DNA from: Pirellulales bacterium
GTDB lineage: Bacteria; Planctomycetota; Planctomycetia; Pirellulales; JAEUIK01
Assembly (NCBI GenBank): GCA_019745975.1
Contig: JAIESQ010000018.1
Span: forward strand, 1 to 47,209
Direction: 5' to 3'
DNA: 47,209 nt
Below the pieces are notes generated by a model. That model did not search any database. It worked only from the letters and a program-made list of their open reading frames with translations, and had not been told where the DNA came from. Both the position numbers and the translations under genes were made by a program. Positions 38,847 through 46,947 of this stretch are shown one piece after another. Position 1 is the first letter of the stretch, and the number at the start of each line of letters is the position of its first letter.

Positions 38847-39461
38847 ATGGCGACGACGGTCGACGACATCACTGGCGCGTCCTTGACGCGGTGGTTGACC
38901 GCCGCTGACTTGGCGTTTTTTCCAAGCAACTTGCCATCGGGGCAGGTCGACTACGAACTTTTGGATGGCAGGCTCGTGATGATGGTCCCACCCGGTGATA
39001 TTCATGCCGGCATCCAGGCAGAATTCGCATCACAATTGGTTTTCCAAGCGAAGCGGCGTGGACTAGGAGCTGTTCGAAGCGAAGTTGGGATCGTACTTCG
39101 GCGCAACCCCGACTGCGTTGTCGGGGCGGATGTTGCCTACTTGGCAGCAGCATCCTTGCCACCCCGCCGGTCTCCGGAAGGATATCTCGAGACCATTCCT
39201 GACATGGTTGTAGAGATCCGCAGTAAGAATGACACTCTGGCCTATGTCGAGCACAAAATCGCCGACTACTTGAAGGCCGGCGTGCGGCTGGCGATCGTGG
39301 TCGATCCCGAATCCAAGTCCGCCACGCTGTATCGCCCGAATCAACCCGTCGTCGCGCTGGCTGAGACCGACGAGTTGACCTGCGAAGACATCATTCCTGA
39401 CTTTCGACTGCCGCTGGCCAGTTTGTTCGCCGACTTGCCGCCGGCGGCGCCTGCCGGATAG
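38847..39461 (+). CDS. Uma2 family (DUF820) putative endonuclease
   Basis: 204 aa from the ATG at 38847; a TTG at 38841 adds two residues. The Uma2 family has a PD-(D/E)XK nuclease-like fold and is common in cyanobacteria and planctomycetes, with no settled function. Visible family segments are DYELLDGRLVMMVPPGDIHAG, PDCVVGADVAYL and PDMVVEIRSKND, followed by KIADYLKAGVRLAIVVDPES. The putative active-site acids lie in these segments. It is complete. No regulator or partner is seen next to it. Confidence 0.9.
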   Translation: MATTVDDITGASLTRWLTAADLAFFPSNLPSGQVDYELLDGRLVMMVPPGDIHAGIQAEFASQLVFQAKRRGLGAVRSEVGIVLRRNPDCVVGADVAYLAAASLPPRRSPEGYLETIPDMVVEIRSKNDTLAYVEHKIADYLKAGVRLAIVVDPESKSATLYRPNQPVVALAETDELTCEDIIPDFRLPLASLFADLPPAAPAG

Positions 39462-39463
39462 CG

Positions 39464-40786
39464 TCAACCCACCTCGCCCGATGCCTGGCATGCTTCCGCG
39501 AACAGCGCCAGCGCCGCGTCCACTTCCGCCTCGCTCACGCACAGTGCCGGACAGAAGCGCACTGCCGCGCGCCCGCAAGGAACCAGCAGCAGCCCACGCT
39601 CGAAGGCCGCGCGGATGATCCGGTTGCGGCGAGCAGGGTCCAAAGGTTGCCCGCCGGTCGGAGCGGACTCGTCGAGCACGTCGACCGCCTGCATCAGCCC
39701 GAGTCCGCGCACTTCGCCCAATGAAAGCGGGCTGTCGGCCGCGAGCCGATCGAGTCCGCTGCGCAATTGCGCGCCGCGTTGAGTCGCGTTGGCCAGATAC
39801 TCGCGCTCGACGAGATCAAGGGTTGCCAGCGCCGCGCGGCAACAAATGGGGTTGCCTCCAAAGGTGGACGCATGGCTCCCCGGCCCCCAGCTCATCAGGT
39901 CTGCCCGTGCTACCAGCGCTCCCAGCGGCAAGCCGCTGGCGATTCCCTTGGCCAGGCAGAGCAAATCGGGTGCGATCCCAAAGTGCTCGCAGGCGAACAT
40001 CTTGCCAGTGCGGCCGATGCCGGTTTGCACTTCGTCAAACACCAGCAAGATTCCGTGCCGATCGCATGTCTCGCGGAGCATGGCGAGGAAGCGCGGCTCG
40101 GCGATCCGATAACCCCCTTCGCCTTGGATTACTTCGACGACAATCGCGGCCAGTGTGTCGGCCGGGCAGACGCGGGCGAACAGTTCGTCGAGCTCTTCGC
40201 GCGAGCAATTGAACGCCAATCGATAGATGCCCGGCACGAGCGGATCGAAGCCTTGCTGATGAACGGCCTTCGAGCCGCCGAGCGACATGGCGCCATAGGT
40301 GCGGCCGTGAAACGCCCCGTAGAACGACAGCACCCGACCGCGACCGGTGTGAAACCGTGCGAGCTTGAGCGCGGCTTCGATCGATTCGGTGCCGCTGTTG
40401 GTGAAGAAGACGCGCTTGGGCGCTTCACCGGGCGCAAGCTTCGCGAGTCGCTCGGCAAGTTCGATCTCGGGGGTATAGTAGAAATCGGTCCCCGACATGT
40501 GAATCAGTCGGGCGGCCTGGTCCTGGATCGCTTCGACGACTTCGGGGTGGCAATGCCCCGTCGACGTCACCGCCAGCCCCGCGGTGAAGTCCAAGAATAC
40601 ATTGCCGTCGACATCTTCCAAAGCGCAACCCTGGGCGCGCGCGGCAACCAGCGGATAGTCGCGCGTGTACGACGGGCTCAGGACCTGGTCATCGCGGGCG
40701 ATCCAGGCCGCGGCGCGCGGTCCGGGCAGCCGCGTCACCAGTCGCGGAGCTTGCTGTAGCGAGTTGTCGGTCGCGCGGTAGATCAT
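39464..40786 (-). CDS. Class-III PLP aminotransferase (GABA-transaminase-like)
   Basis: 440 aa from ATG at 40786 (MIYRATDNSLQQAP). The PLP lysine is Lys280 (LLCLAKGIASGLPLGALVA), and the cofactor-binding segments VFFTNSGTESIEAALKLAR and GILLVFDEVQTGIGRTG are present. It transfers an amino group from an omega-amino acid (for example GABA, ornithine or lysine) to an oxo acid. The substrate is not fixed by sequence. It lies 94 bp downstream of an aldehyde dehydrogenase on the same strand, a layout typical of GABA or lysine degradation, where the transaminase product aldehyde is oxidised next. A palindromic repeat lies in the gap. Confidence 0.93.
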   Translation of the reverse strand: MIYRATDNSLQQAPRLVTRLPGPRAAAWIARDDQVLSPSYTRDYPLVAARAQGCALEDVDGNVFLDFTAGLAVTSTGHCHPEVVEAIQDQAARLIHMSGTDFYYTPEIELAERLAKLAPGEAPKRVFFTNSGTESIEAALKLARFHTGRGRVLSFYGAFHGRTYGAMSLGGSKAVHQQGFDPLVPGIYRLAFNCSREELDELFARVCPADTLAAIVVEVIQGEGGYRIAEPRFLAMLRETCDRHGILLVFDEVQTGIGRTGKMFACEHFGIAPDLLCLAKGIASGLPLGALVARADLMSWGPGSHASTFGGNPICCRAALATLDLVEREYLANATQRGAQLRSGLDRLAADSPLSLGEVRGLGLMQAVDVLDESAPTGGQPLDPARRNRIIRAAFERGLLLVPCGRAAVRFCPALCVSEAEVDAALALFAEACQASGEVG

Positions 40787-40804
40787 GCCGGTTGTTCGCT
40801 GTTT

Positions 40805-40878
40805 GTAGGGTGCGTGAAACGCACCAGAATCTGTCACGTCGTGCGCGTTCAATTGCTGGTGTGCTGCGCACACCCTAC
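40805..40878. repeat. Dispersed palindromic repeat, 'GTAGGGTGCG' family
   Basis: Ends GTAGGGTG and CACCCTAC are inverted copies. Inside are the hairpin GTGCGTGAAACGCAC and a related arm GGTGTGCTGCGCACACC. It lies just 3' of the aldehyde dehydrogenase stop and 5' of the aminotransferase. It could terminate or stabilise transcripts, but no T-tract is seen. Confidence 0.75.
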
Positions 40879-40880
40879 CG

Positions 40881-42392
40881 TCACTCGGCCTTCATTCCTT
40901 GCGCCATGCGGATCGTGCGATCGTGATTCACGGTGAACGCCGTGCGATGCGTCACCGCGTCGACCAGCGCTGCGGCCGACGGCTGCCCGTTGCCGCTCCG
41001 CTTGACTCCGCCAAAGGGCAAATGCACCTCGGCGCCAATACATGGCAAGTTGACGTAGCCCATGCCGTAGTCGCATTCGTCGCGATACAGCCGCCAGCGG
41101 CGGTAATCTTCGGTAATTACTGCCATCGACAGCCCGTAGGGCGTGTCGTTGTAAATGGCGATTGCCTCGTCGTCGTTGTCGAACGGAATAATCGCCAGGT
41201 GCGGGCCGAACACTTCCTCGCGAATCGTCCGCACGCCGGGGCGATGCTCCTGCAGGTACACGCAGGGGGACATGAAGTAGCCATCGGCCAGCGTGTCGCC
41301 CAAACGCTTGCCTTCGAGCAACACTTGCGCCCCTTCGCGGCGGGCCAATTCGTTGTACGCGGTCACTTTCTCGACCGCCGCCGCGTTGATCAGCGGACCG
41401 GCGAACGACTGCCGGTCAAACGGATCGCCGAAGCGAACCTGCTCGGCACGCGGCACGAACCGCTCAACGAATGCGCCCAGCTTGCTGCGGTGCACCAGCA
41501 CGCGGCCGGCCGACACGCAGCGCTGTCCGGCGGTCTTGAACGCGCTCAGCAGCGCGGCGCTGGCGGCCAGTTCGAGGTCGGCATCTTCGCAAACAATCAC
41601 CGCGCTTTTCGAGCCCATCTCGCAGGCGCACGTTTTGTGGTCGCTCTCGGCCGCCCAGCGGCGGATCTTCGCGCCCACTTCATAGCTGCCGGTGAAGGCC
41701 ACCACGTCGACATCGGGGTGCCGGGCCAGCGGTTCGCCGACCCCCAGTCCGTCGCCGTGGATTAGATTAATGGTGCCGGCTGGAAAGCCTGCTTCGGCGA
41801 ACAGAGCGACGAGCCGTTGACCGATCTCGGGTGTTTCTTCCGACGGCTTGAAGACCGTCGTATTGCCTTCGAGCAGACTGGGGGCGAGCATCCACAGTGG
41901 GACCGCGAACGGAAAGTTCCAGGGGGTGATCACGGCCACCACGCCGCGCGGTTTGCGCCGCTCGTACAAATCCTTGGCCTCGATCTCCGAGGCGATCACC
42001 TGGCCATATGGCTGCCGCGCCGTGCCGAAGACATACTGCACCATGTGCAGCCCTTCGATCACTTCGGCGCGGGCTTCGTCCAAGAGCTTACCGCTTTCGC
42101 GGGCCAGCACGGTGGCCAGCTCATCGACGTCGCGCTTGATCAGTTGCGCGAGATTGTCGAACAGGTCGCCGCGCTTGACGCGGCTGGTGCGTCGCCAATT
42201 TGGGAATGCTTCGCGCGCGGCCGCGACCGCCGCGTCGACATCGGCCGACGTGCCAGCCGGGTAGACGCCCAATAGTTCGCGGGTGCGCGCGGGGTTATGG
42301 CTTTCGAACGAAGCGCCGTCCGCCGCCCGCCAATCGCCGGCGATGAAGTGCCGCCCCGGATCGAAAACGGTGTTGTGAGCGACGGTAGCCAT
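40881..42392 (-). CDS. NAD(P)-dependent aldehyde dehydrogenase
   Basis: 503 aa from the ATG at 42392. It is a member of the aldehyde dehydrogenase superfamily, which oxidises aldehydes to acids. Catalytic Cys292 lies in TAGQRCVSAGRVL, the general base Glu258 in CACEMGSKSAV, and Asn159 in ITPWNFPFAVP. The C-terminal segment GYVNLPCIGAEVHLPFGGVKR is typical. It lies upstream of a class-III aminotransferase on the same strand, which suggests use in amino-acid catabolism (for example succinate semialdehyde or aminoadipate semialdehyde); substrate not determined. The 223 bp up to the next gene hold nothing that I can support. Confidence 0.94.
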   Translation of the reverse strand: MATVAHNTVFDPGRHFIAGDWRAADGASFESHNPARTRELLGVYPAGTSADVDAAVAAAREAFPNWRRTSRVKRGDLFDNLAQLIKRDVDELATVLARESGKLLDEARAEVIEGLHMVQYVFGTARQPYGQVIASEIEAKDLYERRKPRGVVAVITPWNFPFAVPLWMLAPSLLEGNTTVFKPSEETPEIGQRLVALFAEAGFPAGTINLIHGDGLGVGEPLARHPDVDVVAFTGSYEVGAKIRRWAAESDHKTCACEMGSKSAVIVCEDADLELAASAALLSAFKTAGQRCVSAGRVLVHRSKLGAFVERFVPRAEQVRFGDPFDRQSFAGPLINAAAVEKVTAYNELARREGAQVLLEGKRLGDTLADGYFMSPCVYLQEHRPGVRTIREEVFGPHLAIIPFDNDDEAIAIYNDTPYGLSMAVITEDYRRWRLYRDECDYGMGYVNLPCIGAEVHLPFGGVKRSGNGQPSAAALVDAVTHRTAFTVNHDRTIRMAQGMKAE

Positions 42393-42615
42393 GGGAGCTT
42401 TCGCCAGTCGTGAAGGGTGGTGCCGTTCGCCGCGAGGTTCGCCTCGCGCTCGCTTGGATGACGCGGACACAAGCGTTCAACCGCGCACCAAGAGAACCAT
42501 ACGCCGCGACTCGATGCCGGCAAGCCGCAAAGTGGCCGGCCGCAGTCCCTTTCGCCGCCGCCACTTACGAATCGTGCCGATCGCGCAAAGCGTGACCGGC
42601 CGCGAGGGGTGCAAC

Positions 42616-43152
42616 TCAGCGCCCGAAGGGGTTGTCGCCAATGCCCGTGGCCGTCACTGCCGTCGGTGGCATTCCTTGGAACAACACCTTGACCGAGGGG
42701 CGCAAGAGCACGATCAGCGTGAAGATGCCCAGAATGGTCCCGAGCGGCTGAAAGAGCATGATGACGCACGAGACCACCACGCAGAACATCCAGCGCCGAT
42801 GGGCCGTGAGCCAGCGCCCTGTCAGGTAGAGCGCGACCGACATGCACCAGGCAAACAGCATGAACGCAACACCCAGGACGGCGAACATCCCTCCCATGAA
42901 CGTCGATTCCGCCCCCTCGGGTTCGTCCAAGAGCGCGGGATTGACCATCGCGGTCACACCGAGCCCCAGGTAGAAAACTCCGCAACAGCCCGCCAAGACC
43001 AGTAAGAGCGAAAGGACGTAGTGCCCAATCGACAGCCAGCGCAAGTGCTCCAGGTCGGTCGGATTGGGGCCCAGCGGCGGCGGAGCGGCGCGCCTTTGGC
43101 CGGGTGGCAACGGGCTCGGCTGGGGAGGCTCGTAGGGCGAAGGTCCAGACAT
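42616..43152 (-). CDS. Small multi-pass membrane protein with Pro-rich N terminus
   Basis: 178 aa from the ATG at 43152. The first 35 residues are Pro-rich (SPYEPPQPSPLPPGQRRAAPP). They are followed by four hydrophobic segments at about 45-75, 85-110, 115-130 and 130-160, ending GMPPTAVTATGIGDNPFGR. The plan (Pro-rich head, LRWLSIGHYV, four TM helices) is common in planctomycete membrane proteins of unknown function. I do not recognise a family. It lies 96 bp downstream of the vWA gene and could share its transcript. Confidence 0.75.
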   Translation of the reverse strand: MSGPSPYEPPQPSPLPPGQRRAAPPPLGPNPTDLEHLRWLSIGHYVLSLLLVLAGCCGVFYLGLGVTAMVNPALLDEPEGAESTFMGGMFAVLGVAFMLFAWCMSVALYLTGRWLTAHRRWMFCVVVSCVIMLFQPLGTILGIFTLIVLLRPSVKVLFQGMPPTAVTATGIGDNPFGR

Positions 43153-43247
43153 GCCGCCCAGAATAGCCGCCTGCCAACAGCGCACACAAGCACAAACAAC
43201 TACGCGACGCGTTCACCCGGCGCGCGGCCGAGCCAGGAGTGGAACTC

Positions 43248-45881
43248 CTACTGCTGCGGCTTGACGAGTGTCATCGCCTGTTTGACCAGCTCGACGAACT
43301 CGGCGCGGTAGCCGTGCTCATCGCTTTGGCGGCTGCTGTCGGCCATTTCGAGCACCGCGGCCAGCGTGCCGGAGCCGGCATGCGGCGACTGACGCAGGAG
43401 CATGCCGAAGAGCGCCACGCTGGCGGCAAACCGCGTGTCTTCGCTCGCCTGGCCGATCGGCTTGTCACTGTCGGCCACGCCGAATTCCAACAGCTTGCTC
43501 GTCGTGCCTTCGGGCTCTTTGTAACGCAACTTGAGCGTGAGCAACTCGGGCGTGCCGCGGGCGGCATCGGTCAGCTCGGCGGGACGCTGGTACTTCAAGG
43601 GGTCGACCGGGGTGGTCTCGACTGGTGCGGTTTCTTCGGCTGGCTTGTCGGCAGCAGGTTGATCGGCAGTCGCATCGGCCGGCTTATCTTCCGCCGGCTT
43701 ATCACCGGCTTGCTGCGGCGCTGGCTCTTGCGGCGCTGCCGGCGGCGCCACCGGAACAATCTCGTAGAAGGCCGTGACGGCGTGGCCGGCGCCGATCTCG
43801 CCGGCGTCCTTGGTGTCGTCGTTAAAATCTTCGGCCGCCAGCATTCGATTCTCATAGCCCAGCAAGCGATACGCTGCCACACGAGCCGGGTTGAATTCGA
43901 TCTGCAGCTTCACGTCCTTGGCGATCGTGATCAGCGTGCCGCTAAGCTGGTCGACCAGCAGCTTGCGGGCTTCGTTCTCGGTGTCGATGTAGCCGTAGTT
44001 GCCGTTGCCTTTGTCGGCCAGGCGTTCGAGCGTGCTGTCTTTCAGGTTGCCCATGCCGAAGCCAAGCACGGTGAGAAACACCCCGGTCTTGGCCTTGTCT
44101 TCGATCAGCCGCGTGAGGTCGCCGTCGTTTGTCACACCGACGTTGAAATCGCCATCGGTCGCCAGAATGACGCGGTTGACGCCCTCCTTGATCTGGTTGG
44201 CCGCGGCGATCTGATAGGCCAGCTCGATACCGCTGGCGCCGTTGGTCGAGCCGCCGGGCGTGAGATTGTCGATCGCCGCCAAAATCGTCTCGCGGTTATT
44301 GGCCGTGGCCGAAGGCAGCACCAGGCCCGAGGCACCGGCGTAGACGACGATCGCCACGCGGTCGTTTTCGCCGAGCTTTTCGACGAGCAGGTGCATCGCC
44401 CGTTTCACCAGTGGCAGCTTGTTCGGCTCGTCCATGGAGCCGGAGACGTCGAGCAGGAAGACCAGGTTCGACGGTGGCCGGGCGTCGACCTTGACCTCGC
44501 GCCCCTTGAGCGCGATCCGCACCAGGCGATGACCAGGATTCCACGGGCAGGCAGTCACTTCGGTGTGGACCGCGAACGGCTTTTCATCCGTGGGAGGTGC
44601 ATATTGATAGGAAAAATAGTTGACCAGCTCTTCGATCCGCACTGAGTCGGCCGGCGGCAGCGAGCCTTGCCGCAGGAAGCGCCGCAAGTTGCTGTACGCG
44701 GCCGTGTCGACATCGATCGAAAAGGTGGACAACGGAGAGTCGAGCGGCCGCAGAAAGCGATTGTCGTAGATGCGGGCGTAGGCTTCGGAGTTGTGGGCAC
44801 GATCTTCGGCGACCTGCTGCTGCAGCTCTTGCAGCTTTTTGAGCGCCTCCGGCTTCATCTCCGGACGCAGCGCGAGTGCGTCGTTCACGGCGAGACGGTC
44901 CTCGCGGGCGTCGGCCAGTTCACCTTCTTGCAGATCGCCGAGCTCGGCGACGTCACCGGGGACCGGATTATCACGATAGAGTGGGACGCCGAAGCTGTAC
45001 GAGTCGACGCCATTTCCGGCGACGAGCGCTGGTACGGCGCCGTGAAGGTTGACGCCGGACGTGCCGTCGCCGTTGGTATCGGCTGGCGCAACGAATCCGT
45101 AGTGCCAGTGTTGGGCGCCTTTTTGCTGTCCGCTGCCGGCATCGAACATGCCGCGCTCGAAATCGAGCGCACCGGATTGCGGTGATGTCGTGGTCGCGAC
45201 ACCCTGATCCTTCGTTTTAGTCTCGTAGACCGGCTTGGAAATTGTGTACATGACGCTTCGATCGGCCGGCTGATTGGCAACTTCCTCATCCGCCGGAATC
45301 ACGAGGCTCAAGTTATTTCGATACGACTCGAACTTGTCCGAACCCTCAAGTCCCTCTGATGTCGTTGGCTCAATCGTGCTCGTGATGAGATCGACCAATG
45401 AGTTGAAGTCCGCCATGACCCCGCCTTGACCACCTGGTCGTTGGGCCAGGCGTCGCGAACGCAGCGCCTCGTTCACCGGCACCGTGATCGCCACGAGCAC
45501 GATGGCCGCCAGGGCCAGCACCACGTAGCGCCGCCGCCGCCGGCCGACGGGGTCGACGTTTTCGCTGGTCGGATTTGCTGTAGCTGGCCTCACCGAGGCC
45601 GGATGTTTCGATTCGCAGGCAGAATCTCCGGGGTCAGTGACCCCGCCTACAGTGGTGACCCCGGCTACAGAATGTGCCAACGGGGAATCGGCAAAACCAC
45701 TACCCAGCGCGGCGGTTAGCAGCGCGCTGGCGTTGCGCAATTCGGCCACGGCCGTGCGCAGTTCGGCGCTATTGGCCGAAGTATCATCGACCAGCGCCGC
45801 GTCGATTTCGCTGCGCTCGGCTTCGTCGAGCTCACCGAGCACGTAGGCCGTCAAGCGGGGATCGCTGCTGTCGATGGTCAT
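43248..45881 (-). CDS. YfbK-like vWA membrane protein with anti-sigma-like N terminus
   Basis: 877 aa from ATG at 45881. Residues 1-55 (SDPRLTAYVLGELDEAERSE) resemble the N terminus of anti-sigma factors, though without a zinc-binding Cys/His set. A repeat-derived stretch spans about 66-103, a single TM segment about 118-136, and the rest is periplasmic. Its YfbK-type N-terminal part (DSPLSTFSIDVDTAAYSNLR) leads into a vWA domain with an intact MIDAS (LLDVSGSMD, GGSTNG, ATDGDFN) and a DUF3520-like C terminus that includes an Ala/Pro/Lys/Asp-rich linker. It follows an ECF sigma gene by 24 bp, and a role as its membrane regulator is inferred. Confidence 0.9.
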   Translation of the reverse strand: MTIDSSDPRLTAYVLGELDEAERSEIDAALVDDTSANSAELRTAVAELRNASALLTAALGSGFADSPLAHSVAGVTTVGGVTDPGDSACESKHPASVRPATANPTSENVDPVGRRRRRYVVLALAAIVLVAITVPVNEALRSRRLAQRPGGQGGVMADFNSLVDLITSTIEPTTSEGLEGSDKFESYRNNLSLVIPADEEVANQPADRSVMYTISKPVYETKTKDQGVATTTSPQSGALDFERGMFDAGSGQQKGAQHWHYGFVAPADTNGDGTSGVNLHGAVPALVAGNGVDSYSFGVPLYRDNPVPGDVAELGDLQEGELADAREDRLAVNDALALRPEMKPEALKKLQELQQQVAEDRAHNSEAYARIYDNRFLRPLDSPLSTFSIDVDTAAYSNLRRFLRQGSLPPADSVRIEELVNYFSYQYAPPTDEKPFAVHTEVTACPWNPGHRLVRIALKGREVKVDARPPSNLVFLLDVSGSMDEPNKLPLVKRAMHLLVEKLGENDRVAIVVYAGASGLVLPSATANNRETILAAIDNLTPGGSTNGASGIELAYQIAAANQIKEGVNRVILATDGDFNVGVTNDGDLTRLIEDKAKTGVFLTVLGFGMGNLKDSTLERLADKGNGNYGYIDTENEARKLLVDQLSGTLITIAKDVKLQIEFNPARVAAYRLLGYENRMLAAEDFNDDTKDAGEIGAGHAVTAFYEIVPVAPPAAPQEPAPQQAGDKPAEDKPADATADQPAADKPAEETAPVETTPVDPLKYQRPAELTDAARGTPELLTLKLRYKEPEGTTSKLLEFGVADSDKPIGQASEDTRFAASVALFGMLLRQSPHAGSGTLAAVLEMADSSRQSDEHGYRAEFVELVKQAMTLVKPQQ
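45577..45685. repeat. Dispersed repeat ('GGCCTC' family) inside the vWA gene
   Basis: Contains hairpins GGCCTCACCGAGGCC and CGGGGTCAGTGACCCCG, then GGTGACCCCGGCTACAG and GTGCCAACGGGG. The arrangement matches the intergenic repeat at 24931-24995. It encodes residues about 66-103 of the vWA protein on the - strand, in frame, just before the TM segment. Confidence 0.75.
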
Positions 45882-45905
45882 GACTGGTTGCTCCTCAGTT
45901 CACTC

Positions 45906-46499
45906 TCAGCTTGTTGGCTGGTTGTCACGGCTGGCTTGTCCAGCAGTGCCCTGACTTGAGTTCAGCCGCTGGCGAACGGCGCTTAGTGCCGAATGCAGAA
46001 TCACGCCGACATGATTGGGAGTGATCCCCAGCACGCCGGCGATTTCTCGATAACTCAAACCGTGTTCGAACTTGAGCCGCACTGCTTCCTGCTCGCGCTC
46101 GCCGAGTTCCGCCAGCATCTCGTGAACGCGGGCGACCTCGTCACGTCGCTCGACCGCGAGCGCCGGATCGGGTTCTTGACATATGCAAGCGGCAGCGGCT
46201 TCGACCGTGAGTGTTTCCATGCGCTGTTCCTTGCGTCGCACGTCGATCGCCCGGCGGCGAGCGACCGTGTAAAGCCACTCCACCAGATGCCCGTCGAGCT
46301 CGGTGCGGTCGACGAGGGCCAACTTCAAAAACGTGTCTTGCACGACATCGCGGCCTAGCTCGGCATCGCCCGTGATGCGGACGGAGTAGCGCACCAGCGC
46401 CTGCTCGTGGCGCGCGAGAGTTTCGCGCAGCCAGACGATTTGGCTCGCCTGGTCTTGGTCCGCGACCGGCAGTGGGCTGGCACGTTCGAGATCGGCCAT
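45906..46499 (-). CDS. ECF-type RNA polymerase sigma factor
   Basis: 197 aa from the ATG at 46499. Region 2 is at about 30-95, with AELGRDVVQDTFLKLALVDR and WLYTVARRRAIDVRRKEQRM. Region 4 is at about 125-175, with LGEREQEAVRLKFEHGLSYR and a helix-turn-helix, EIAGVLGITPNHVGVILHSA. Only regions 2 and 4 are present, as for ECF sigma factors. The last about 15 residues (SQGTAGQASRDNQ) are encoded by a palindromic-repeat half. The vWA protein follows 24 bp downstream, with an anti-sigma-like N terminus. Confidence 0.93.
   Translation of the reverse strand: MADLERASPLPVADQDQASQIVWLRETLARHEQALVRYSVRITGDAELGRDVVQDTFLKLALVDRTELDGHLVEWLYTVARRRAIDVRRKEQRMETLTVEAAAACICQEPDPALAVERRDEVARVHEMLAELGEREQEAVRLKFEHGLSYREIAGVLGITPNHVGVILHSALSAVRQRLNSSQGTAGQASRDNQPTS
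45929..45950. repeat. Half REP-like repeat in the sigma-factor 3' end
   Basis: GGCTGGCTTGTCCAGCAG followed by TGCC resembles one hairpin of the family seen at 29394-29466 (CACTGCTGGCTTGCCCAGCAG). It lies inside the coding region and encodes part of the sigma factor's last residues. The second half of the repeat is not clear. Confidence 0.45.
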
Positions 46500-46947
46500 C
46501 GCGCTCGTCGGTTAGTTGTTTGCGAGCCCGCGTTACACGGTCGAAGAGGGGCCAGGCACCGAACACCGGCAGCTCACCCAGCCCCAGATGCATGCGTTTC
46601 CGGCGCCAGTCCCCTTTTCGCCATGCCCTGCCCACCTTTATGACGCACGAGCCGGCGGTTTATTACCGATTCATGGCGAGAAATCCGCGAAAGCCAGTGC
46701 AGATCGTCCACAGAAGTCGCAGAAGTACACAGAAACTCACGCGGAGACGCGGAGGCCGCGGAGAGGTCGATCCAGGAGTTCTACTAAAAAAACGAGGTGG
46801 ATCGCATTGATGGGCGGCGACATGGCGCAAGTTCGACTTGGGGTGCCGACTCCGCGGCTCCGCGTGTGCCAGGCAAAGCTTGGTTGTTCTTGTCAGTTGA
46901 AAGGTACTGATCATGGCACTTGCTCGTTCACCATGAAGTCGAGCGGC
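46500..46947. other. Gene-free region with repeats upstream of the sigma factor
   Basis: I can support no gene here; the frames that run through are short and without family features. At 46546-46619 two imperfect inverted arms (AGGGGCCAGGCACCG and CGGCGCCAGTCCCCTTTT) resemble a dispersed repeat. At about 46720-46780 there is a purine-rich run of GCGGAG-like units (ACGCGGAGACGCGGAGGCCG). At about 46846-46876 there is a short palindromic GC-rich stretch around CTCCGCGGCTCCGCGTGTGCC. The promoter of the sigma gene must lie near 46500-46560, but no hexamers stand out. Confidence 0.5.

Noticed and set aside
43239-44645. + strand frame of 468 codons opposite the vWA protein
   Set aside because: The - strand reading has an intact MIDAS and YfbK-type domains, while the + frame has none.
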